Source: Ruficoccus amylovorans
GTDB lineage: Bacteria > Verrucomicrobiota > Verrucomicrobiia > Opitutales > Cerasicoccaceae
Length of the DNA: 64,000 nucleotides
NCBI RefSeq assembly: GCF_014230085.1
Contig: NZ_JACHVB010000020.1
Span: 310,001 to 374,000 of the forward strand
Reading direction: 5' to 3'
Positions 1 to 7,697 of the stretch are shown piece by piece. The translations under genes were made by a program, and so were the position numbers. The first letter of the stretch is position 1. Each line of letters begins with the position of its first letter. The notes below the pieces were generated by a model. It saw nothing but the letters and a program-made list of their open reading frames with translations, had not been told where the DNA came from and ran no database searches.

Positions 1-1077
1 GGTACGCAAGGGACCGGGATTCCGCAGACGATTGCCGCGCTCAAAATGGAGGCAGGCCCCAACCGGCGTTACCTGCTATCGCTGCGGATCGCAGTGGGGA
101 AATTCTTCCTGACCGCGCTCGGGCTCTTTTGCGGAGCGTCTATCGGGCGCGAAGGGCCGACGGTCCAGATCGGCGCGAGTATTCTGTCCACCCTCAACCG
201 CTACGCGAAATTCCCGCGTCATCTGGTGGAGCGGGGGTTAATCCTCGGCGGGGGCGCGGCGGGGATTGCCGCTTCCTTTAATGCCCCGGTCGCCGGGACG
301 GTGTTTGCCTTCGAGGAGATCGGACGCTCGTTCGACAAGCACAACGCCAGCACGATTGTGCTGACGGTGGCCATTGCCTGTCAGGTGGTCTTGTCCTGCC
401 TGGGGGGCTTTTATCTCTTTTACGGCGAGGTCAACACCGCGCTCGTGACGGTAACCGGCTGGGCGGCTCTGCTGGTGATCGCGGTGGTGCTGGGAGCGCT
501 CGGAGGGGCTTTTGCCAAGTGTTTGCTGTTGCTGACGGACCGGCTGGTCAAATACTGGACCACGCATCCGTACTGGATGGCAGGCGGAGTGGGACTGGTG
601 CTCGCGCTGATCGGTCTGGCTTCCGGGGGGCTGAGCTATGGCAGCGGCTACGAGCACGCCAAGCAGATCCTGATCGAGGGGGAGCAGTTGCCGTGGTTCT
701 ACGCCTTTAGCCGTATGCTGGCGACTTTTGCCACGCTCCTGAGCGGGATTCCCGGCGGTCTTTTTGACCCGACCTTGTCGGCGGGTGCCGGGTTTGGGCA
801 GCTCTTCAGCGAGCTTTTTCCGTCGGTGCCACCGCAGGCGATTATCCTGCTGGCCATGGTCTCGTTTTTCTCCGGCGTGGTGCAGAGCCCGATCACATCG
901 GCGACGATTCTGGTCGAGATGACCAGTGCCTACGAAATGATTTTACCGCTATTGATCGCCGCTATTATCGCTTACGAGTTTTCGCATATGATTTGTCGCA
1001 ATTCGCTCTATGAGGAAATCTCCGAGACCTTCCTGAGGGTCTTCCGTGAACGTCACGGAAAGGAGATGCAGTCATAA
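1..1077 (+). CDS. ClC-family chloride transporter, 5'-truncated by window edge
   Basis: This gene is open from the first base, so its N-terminus lies outside the window; 358 codons are visible. The protein is a multi-pass inner-membrane ClC protein. The selectivity-filter motif GTGIP is at visible residues 4-8, GREGP with the gating glutamate at about 49-53, and the GGLFDPT filter motif lies further on. The pair Glu-Glu in VFAFEE (about 105-106) matches the proton glutamate of ClC exchangers, which suggests a Cl-/H+ antiporter rather than a channel. No CBS domain follows the last membrane segment. The stop at 1075-1077 lies very close to a second ClC gene, so the two are probably co-transcribed. 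Confidence 0.93.
   Translation, partial: GTQGTGIPQTIAALKMEAGPNRRYLLSLRIAVGKFFLTALGLFCGASIGREGPTVQIGASILSTLNRYAKFPRHLVERGLILGGGAAGIAASFNAPVAGTVFAFEEIGRSFDKHNASTIVLTVAIACQVVLSCLGGFYLFYGEVNTALVTVTGWAALLVIAVVLGALGGAFAKCLLLLTDRLVKYWTTHPYWMAGGVGLVLALIGLASGGLSYGSGYEHAKQILIEGEQLPWFYAFSRMLATFATLLSGIPGGLFDPTLSAGAGFGQLFSELFPSVPPQAIILLAMVSFFSGVVQSPITSATILVEMTSAYEMILPLLIAAIIAYEFSHMICRNSLYEEISETFLRVFRERHGKEMQS
1059..1076 (+). promoter_or_regulatory. Strong Shine-Dalgarno before a possible ATA start
   Basis: AAAGGAG at 1059-1065 is followed by 8 bases and then ATA at 1074-1076, in frame with the CBS-containing ClC gene. No ATG, GTG or TTG occurs in that frame at the right distance. The site could instead serve the TTG at 1113, but a 47-base spacing is far too long. 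Confidence 0.5.
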
Positions 1078-1112
1078 AGACTTTTTTCGGGCTTCAAAGG
1101 TTTCCGGACTGG

Positions 1113-2891
1113 TTGCGCCGACGTTTCTCGGACAATCAGCGTTTCCTGATCCTGTGTACCGTGGCCGGTGTCCTGTGCGGGCTGGCGGCGGTCGGTTTTC
1201 ATCTGGCGATTGAGTACACCTTTCACCTGGTCTGGCATCTGTCGCAGATGACGGGACCGGTGTGGTTCTGGGTCGTGATGCCGCTGATGCCCGCCGCCGG
1301 CGGGTTGATCGTGGGCCTGTTCCTGTGGAAGATCGCGCCGAGCGCCTCGGGCAGCGGCATCCCGCAGACCAAGGCCGCCTATTACAACGATTTTGGCCGA
1401 ATCACGCTCAAGGACGGATTCTTCCGCTTTCTGCTGGGAACGATTTTTATCGGGATGGGCAACGCCCTCGGGCGGGAAGGCCCGACGGTGCACATGTGCG
1501 CGGCCATCGCTTCGACGCTGGGACGCTGGGCCGGACTGGCCAAGGCTCGGGTCCAGGCCATGGTGCCGGTCGGCATGGGGGCGGGCATTGCCGCTGCCTT
1601 CAACGCGCCGCTGTCGGCCATCTTTTTTGTTTTCGAGGAACTGCTCTCGGACTTCAGCACAAAGGCGCTGGGCGGGATCGTGATCGCCGTAGTCGTGGCG
1701 GCGGCGGTTTCGCGGAGCATCCTCGGTGAAGACCCGGTCCTGCAGGTCGGATTATCCGAGGATAATGTGCGCACGGCCTGGTGGATGCTGGTCTCGCTCC
1801 CACTGGGGGTGGCGTCGGGCTTTGTCGGGTCGTTTTTCGTCACTACCCTGCTGAAGGCCCGGAGCATTCAGCGTCAGTGGAAGGGGCTCCCCGTCTGGAT
1901 GAAGCCGGCGCTGGGCGGGCTCACTGTCGGTATTGTCGGGGTGAGCGCCTTCGCCTTCACGGGCTACTTTGGCGACCCGCAGACGGGGGTGTTCAGTATC
2001 GGTTATATCAGCCTCGATGCGGCCTTCGAGGGGCGGCTGATCTTTATCGTGTTGCTGGCGCTGTTTGTTTTCAAATTTATCGCGGTCGTCATCAGCTACG
2101 CAACTGGCGGTAGTGGTGGTCTGTTTTCGCCGACGCTGTTTCTGGGCGGGATGCTCGGTGGTATCTTCGGGGTGGCACTGCTGTACCTGCACCGCGAGTT
2201 CGGGTGGTTCGGCGGCCTGCCCAGAGACGAGGATGTGGTCGGGGCCTGCGTGCTGCTGGGGATGGGCGCGATGTTCGCCTCTATCGTGCGTTGTCCGATT
2301 ACCTCGCTGGTCATCATCTTCGAAATGACCCGCAACTACTCCTTTATCCTGCCGCTGATCGCGGGCAACATGATCGCTTACTTCATCTCGGCGCGTAAGC
2401 GGGCGGTGCCGCTCTACGACGCGCTGCTGATCCAGGACGGGGTCACACTGCGTAAGATGCCCAGCTACCAGGGGATGCGCGACTACCAAAACCTGCCCGT
2501 GAGCGCGATCATGACCCATGACAGCGTGACGGTGGACGGCAGCCTGAACAGCGCCGAAAACCTGAAACTGCTCGACGGACGCAAGCACCACGGCTACCCG
2601 GTGATTAATGCCGAGGGCGCACTGTGCGGAATGATTACGCACCACGAACTGCTGGAAAATGTCGAACACGAGCTGAACGAGCCGCTGGCCAAGCTTGTCC
2701 TCGACCAACGCTTGGTGACGGTCTTGCCGGACACGTCGATCCGTGCCGTGGCGGCACAGTTGATCAAGGAGGACGTCTTGCAAGTCCCCGTGGTCAGCCA
2801 GAAGGACGCGACCAAGCTGCTGGGGATCGTCACCCTGCACGACATCGCCCGCCAGCAAAACGCCGTGACCGAGCAGTTCGGGCGCGACTAG
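1113..2891 (+). CDS. ClC-family chloride transporter with C-terminal CBS pair
   Basis: Second ClC exchanger-type protein, about 592 residues from TTG at 1113. It shows GSGIP (about 80-84), GREGP (about 120-124), a Phe-Glu-Glu proton-glutamate motif and GGLFSPT. Unlike its upstream neighbour it ends in two CBS domains (about residues 445-590), which usually bind adenine nucleotides and regulate transport. Its start is uncertain. The reading frame is open upstream of 1113, and an ATA codon at 1074 sits 8 bases after a strong AAAGGAG (1059-1065) and overlaps the previous gene's stop as ATAA. Translation from 1074 would add 13 residues (MKTFFGLQRFPDW-like). TTG 1113 has only a weak ribosome site. 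Confidence 0.93.
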   Translation: MRRRFSDNQRFLILCTVAGVLCGLAAVGFHLAIEYTFHLVWHLSQMTGPVWFWVVMPLMPAAGGLIVGLFLWKIAPSASGSGIPQTKAAYYNDFGRITLKDGFFRFLLGTIFIGMGNALGREGPTVHMCAAIASTLGRWAGLAKARVQAMVPVGMGAGIAAAFNAPLSAIFFVFEELLSDFSTKALGGIVIAVVVAAAVSRSILGEDPVLQVGLSEDNVRTAWWMLVSLPLGVASGFVGSFFVTTLLKARSIQRQWKGLPVWMKPALGGLTVGIVGVSAFAFTGYFGDPQTGVFSIGYISLDAAFEGRLIFIVLLALFVFKFIAVVISYATGGSGGLFSPTLFLGGMLGGIFGVALLYLHREFGWFGGLPRDEDVVGACVLLGMGAMFASIVRCPITSLVIIFEMTRNYSFILPLIAGNMIAYFISARKRAVPLYDALLIQDGVTLRKMPSYQGMRDYQNLPVSAIMTHDSVTVDGSLNSAENLKLLDGRKHHGYPVINAEGALCGMITHHELLENVEHELNEPLAKLVLDQRLVTVLPDTSIRAVAAQLIKEDVLQVPVVSQKDATKLLGIVTLHDIARQQNAVTEQFGRD

Positions 2892-2958
2892 GGCACTTCA
2901 CCTAAAAGCCGTCCCAGTATCCGTCCTCTTCGTCCTTGCAGACGTTTTTTCTGATCAA

Positions 2959-3074
2959 CCGCAGAGACGCCAAGACGCAGAGTTACTCCTCTGAGCTCTC
3001 ACTGGTCTTGATGCCTTAGGAGATTTAAAAGGAAGGCCGGAAGGGAGGAGATACCTCTGCATGCCTTGGCGTGC
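2959..3074. repeat. Palindromic element with quasi-periodic arms (CGCAGAG/GCCAAG)
   Basis: The left arm at 2959-2982 consists of successive near-8-base units (CGCAGAGA, CGCCAAGA, CGCAGAG). The right arm at 3055-3074 contains CTCTGC and CCTTGGCG, which is an imperfect inverted copy of part of the left arm. About 70 bases lie between them. The element fills the gap between the ClC operon and the convergent thioredoxin-fold gene. No coding sequence is seen here. Confidence 0.5.
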
Positions 3075-3129
3075 TTTCCGCTCTTCCTGTTAAAAATCCC
3101 TGCCCCTCGGGGCCGATCCGACGCGGCAA

Positions 3130-3720
3130 TTATGACTTGTTGCGGAAATACTCCGGTTCGCTGCCGGGTTTCCACTTGATGTTGCAGCCGATGGAGGGCT
3201 TTTGCACGTCGTCGGGGATTTCCTCATTATCGAGGACGGCGTCGAGGGCGGCGCGGAGGTCGGAGCCGGTCACGTTGATGCCGTTGCCGGGGCGGGCGTC
3301 GTCGAACTGCCCACGGTAAACCAGCAGCCGGTCCCTGCCGAAAACATAAAAATCCGGTGTGCACGAGGCGCGGAAGGCCTTGGCCACTTTTTGGGATTCG
3401 TCCAGACAGTAGGGAAAGCTGTACCCCTGCTCGGCGACTTCGCGCACCATGTTTTCCATGCTGTCGTCAGGGTAGTTCTCGATGTCGTTGCTGTTGATCG
3501 CGACAAAGGCTACGCCCTTGTCCTGATACTCGCCCGCCAGGTGCGCGATCTCGCGCCGGAGCATGCGCACATAGGGGCAGTGGTTGCAGATGAACATGAC
3601 CACGTAGGCTTTCGCCCCGTCAAACGCTTCCAGCGACACCGTGTTGCCCTGCGTGTCGGGCAGGTGAAAGGCCGGAGCGGGAGTCCCCAGGGGGAGCATG
3701 GTGGAATTTACAGCAACCAT
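3130..3720 (-). CDS. Thioredoxin-fold (AhpC/TSA-like) protein
   Basis: A 196-residue cytoplasmic protein with a thioredoxin/peroxiredoxin fold. A CxxC-type motif CNHC lies at residues 45-48 in the context FICNHCPYV, followed by the RREI helix. The C-terminal half keeps the cis-proline region (SCTPDFYVF) and the GQFDDARPGN segment typical of this thioredoxin-family subgroup. It may act as a thiol-disulfide reductase or peroxidase; its substrate is unknown. I chose ATG 3720 (MVAVNST) because homologues begin just before the LGTPAPAF strand; an ATG at 3741 in the same frame would add seven residues. No operon partner is close on this strand. Confidence 0.85.
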   Translation of the reverse strand: MVAVNSTMLPLGTPAPAFHLPDTQGNTVSLEAFDGAKAYVVMFICNHCPYVRMLRREIAHLAGEYQDKGVAFVAINSNDIENYPDDSMENMVREVAEQGYSFPYCLDESQKVAKAFRASCTPDFYVFGRDRLLVYRGQFDDARPGNGINVTGSDLRAALDAVLDNEEIPDDVQKPSIGCNIKWKPGSEPEYFRNKS

Positions 3721-3901
3721 AGGGCCAGAGTAATAGCGCATGAATATCCCGCGTCAAGCCGTGCTTGCGCGTGAGAAAATGCCTGTGGGGCCTTTTCGCG
3801 TGCGTGTCGCCGAAAATCCCCGCCAACAAATCCGCGCCCGGCTGTCGAAAGGTTTGCCAGCGGCTTTTCCGGTGTTCTAGGCTGTGTCTTTTGTTTTTGC
3901 C

Positions 3902-5182
<1,281 letters not shown>

Positions 5183-5197
5183 AGATGAGAGGGGGAA

Positions 5198-5216
5198 CGC
5201 GGGGCTCGTCCCCGCG
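5198..5216 (+). terminator. Hairpin downstream of serS
   Basis: CGCGGGG (5198-5204) pairs perfectly with CCCCGCG (5210-5216) around a 5-base loop, 16 bases after the serS stop. No U-run follows, so this is a stable 3' hairpin rather than a textbook intrinsic terminator. Confidence 0.45.
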
Positions 5217-5324
5217 CCCGCGCCGGAGGCATGAGATTTCTCCTGCTCCGCACAATCCATATGCCAGACCGCGTGGCCAAGCGCCACTACCAGATAAAAG
5301 CTTGAGAAATAAGGACTAGAACCC

Positions 5325-5978
5325 ATGCTAATCGCCATGTCTTCTGGTTCTAGCTACAAAGATCGTATCGCTGCACGTAAATCGCGCCTTCTGGCGCCCT
5401 CCGCTGTCGCCGCCACCGTGGCGCTTGGGAGCATCGCCAGCAGCGCCCAAGCGGCGATTTCCTATCATTTGACCCCCGGGGTCAGCGGGGGTTTTCTATC
5501 TCTCAATCCCTTAACGGGAGATACCAGCATCAGCTTCGGCGTCAGTGACACCTATCCGATAAGTGCGGGCGCATGCACAACGAACCTGGTTCTTTTAAAT
5601 GAAGGGAACCTTGGCAGCGGTCTGCACACCGTTATGCTTTCGTCCGGTGATATTGTTGACGAGAATCTCAGCTATGGCACAAGCGATCTCACCGGCCGTG
5701 GCACTCTCCCCTTCGGAGATGATTTTTATATCGGCTTCCGTTTCACCGGACAGGGTACAAACAACGACGAGACCTACTACGGGTACATGCAGTTGTTTTC
5801 CGACACTCCCAACAACATCGAGCTGATCGGCTACGCTATCGGTGGCAACAACGAAGCCGTGCCGATCTCGCCGGTCCCCGAACCCGCGACCTATGCGCTC
5901 GGCTTTGGTGTGCTGGCCCTAATGGGCTGCCTGCTGGCAAAAAGACTTGGAAAGCGCCTCTCGGCGGCCTCAAAGTAG
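5325..5978 (+). CDS. PEP-CTERM exported protein
   Basis: A 217-residue exported protein of unknown function. The N-terminus carries an atypically long charged region (to about residue 22) followed by a hydrophobic stretch ending in SSAQA, a plausible signal-peptidase site. The C-terminus has the PEP-CTERM signature: VPEPATYA, a hydrophobic helix, then a basic tail (KRLGKR). This signal is recognised by an exosortase in families where it has been studied. ATG 5325 is preceded by AAGGA at good spacing, which fixes the start. The mature part is Gly/Ser/Thr/Asn-rich with no recognised domain. A GT41-like glycosyltransferase gene begins six bases after its stop. Confidence 0.85.
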   Translation: MLIAMSSGSSYKDRIAARKSRLLAPSAVAATVALGSIASSAQAAISYHLTPGVSGGFLSLNPLTGDTSISFGVSDTYPISAGACTTNLVLLNEGNLGSGLHTVMLSSGDIVDENLSYGTSDLTGRGTLPFGDDFYIGFRFTGQGTNNDETYYGYMQLFSDTPNNIELIGYAIGGNNEAVPISPVPEPATYALGFGVLALMGCLLAKRLGKRLSAASK

Positions 5979-5984
5979 GCCCCG

Positions 5985-7595
5985 GTGAAAGCCCCGGCGA
6001 CCACAGTTGAACAAATCCTCCTCGATGCTCAGGCAACCCTGAAGGCCAGGGACTGGGATCGGCTGACCCGGTTGGCGCGTATGCTCCAGCGTAACCGCCA
6101 ATGGGAAGCTGCCGAGCACTGCCTGCAACAAGTCCTGGCGCAAGTGCCCGGTCACCATGAGGCGCAACTGGCGCTCGCCGACCACTTTATGATCGGGGGG
6201 CGGGCCGACGAGGCTCGTCAACTGATCGAGGCCGCGCTGGCCGCCCGCCCCGGCGACCCGCTCCTGCTCATGGCCTTCGCTCGGGCCTGCTCGTCGATGG
6301 GCGAGATCGAGGACGCCCTCGCTGCGCTCGACCTGGCCGAGTCCAAACCCGGCCCCTGGCAGGCACGGGCGGGACGGCTTTTCGCGCTCAACCTGGCCTA
6401 CCTCCCAGATGTCAGCGCCGAGGACTTGCGCGACTGCGGAACCGAGTGGGAAAAACGTTACGCGCCGGTTGCCTCCCCTCGCCCGGTATTGCCGGCGCGG
6501 CGGCCCGGACGCTGGCGCATCGGCTATTATTCGCCGGACTTCTGCCGACATTCGGTCGCGCATTTCCTGCCAGGGATATTCGAGCGGCATGACCGTGACG
6601 CCTTTGAAATCCACCTCTACAGCGACACCCCGCTGCGCGACGAGATCACCGCTCGCTACCGCCAATTGGCCGAGCACTGGCACGAGTTGACCGACCTGCC
6701 CGACGCCGAGGCGGTCGCCACTTTGCGGGCTGGGGAGCTTGACCTGCTGGTCGATTGCAGCGGATTTTTCGGGGCCTGCCGCCCGCAGTTGTTCTCGCAA
6801 CGCCCGGCCCGCGTGCAGGCCCACTTTCTCGGGTACAACGGCACCACCGGCCTGCGCTCGCTTGATTATCGCTTCACCGACGCCATCTGCGAGCCACCCG
6901 GGACGGAAGCCGCCAGTTCGGAAAAACTCGTCCGGCTGGAGCCGGGCTTCCACTGCTACCGTCCGCTGACAGACGCGCCCGAGCCCGGCCCCCTCCCCTC
7001 CGCCACCAACGGCTACGTCACCTTCGGGAGCTTCAACAACCTCCCAAAAGTCAACGACGAGGTCGTCGCCCTCTGCGTCGATGTGCTTCAGTCCCTCCCC
7101 GACAGCCGCCTGCTGATCAAAGCTATTTCTCTAACCAATCCGGCCAGTCGCCAGCTTCTGGTGAAGCGCTTCGAGGCGCTGGGGATTGACCCCGGGCGCA
7201 TTGATGCGCTCCCGCCTTCCCCCGGCCAGCAGGAGCATCTGGAGACCTACGACCGGGTGGATATCACGCTCGACACCTTTCCGTGTAATGGCACCACCAC
7301 TACACTTGAATCGCTCTGGATGGGCGTACCCGTCCTCACCCTGCCAGGGCAGCGGCACAGCGCACGGGTCAGCGCCAGCCTACTCTCACAGGTCGGCCTG
7401 CAAGCCTGCGTGGTCAACGACCCGACCGGATTTGTGGAAACGGCCAAACGACTCGCCCGCGACGAGCAACTGCGCGCCGACTGGCGCAACTCCCTCCGCC
7501 AACGCATCCGCAACGCTCCGCTGGGCGACCCCGGCCAGTTCGTTCCCAGGCTGGAAGCAGCCTACCGCCAAATCATCCGTGCCAGCGAAAGTTAA
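5985..7595 (+). CDS. TPR plus GT41 (SPINDLY/OGT-like) glycosyltransferase
   Basis: A 536-residue protein with an N-terminal TPR-like helical region (about residues 1-140) and a C-terminal GT41 domain. Recognisable segments are GYYSPDFCRHSVAHF, the DLLVDCSGF block, VTFGSFNNLPKVND and DRVDITLDTFPCNGTTTT, which form the nucleotide-sugar pocket of the O-GlcNAc-transferase/SPINDLY family. Bacterial members glycosylate proteins on Ser/Thr or Asn, or are uncharacterised. The start is GTG 5985, without a strong ribosome site; the gene follows the PEP-CTERM gene by only six bases, so the two are probably one transcript. The target could be that exported protein, but this is inference. Confidence 0.88.
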   Translation: MKAPATTVEQILLDAQATLKARDWDRLTRLARMLQRNRQWEAAEHCLQQVLAQVPGHHEAQLALADHFMIGGRADEARQLIEAALAARPGDPLLLMAFARACSSMGEIEDALAALDLAESKPGPWQARAGRLFALNLAYLPDVSAEDLRDCGTEWEKRYAPVASPRPVLPARRPGRWRIGYYSPDFCRHSVAHFLPGIFERHDRDAFEIHLYSDTPLRDEITARYRQLAEHWHELTDLPDAEAVATLRAGELDLLVDCSGFFGACRPQLFSQRPARVQAHFLGYNGTTGLRSLDYRFTDAICEPPGTEAASSEKLVRLEPGFHCYRPLTDAPEPGPLPSATNGYVTFGSFNNLPKVNDEVVALCVDVLQSLPDSRLLIKAISLTNPASRQLLVKRFEALGIDPGRIDALPPSPGQQEHLETYDRVDITLDTFPCNGTTTTLESLWMGVPVLTLPGQRHSARVSASLLSQVGLQACVVNDPTGFVETAKRLARDEQLRADWRNSLRQRIRNAPLGDPGQFVPRLEAAYRQIIRASES

Positions 7596-7596
7596 A

Positions 7597-7630
7597 GGGC
7601 GGCTGGTTTATTAAACGCCGCCCTCCTTTC
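7597..7630 (+). terminator. Intrinsic-like terminator after the GT41 gene
   Basis: GGGCGGC (7597-7603) pairs with GCCGCCC (7617-7623), and an inner GTTT/AAAC pairing extends the stem. A pyrimidine-rich TCCTTTC follows. It begins right after the stop codon of the glycosyltransferase gene. Confidence 0.65.
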
Positions 7631-7697
7631 ACCCGACGAAGCCCGACCTTGCTAATTGGCGCGAAATACGTTCCTTTGCTGCTGTTTTAGGGATTTT

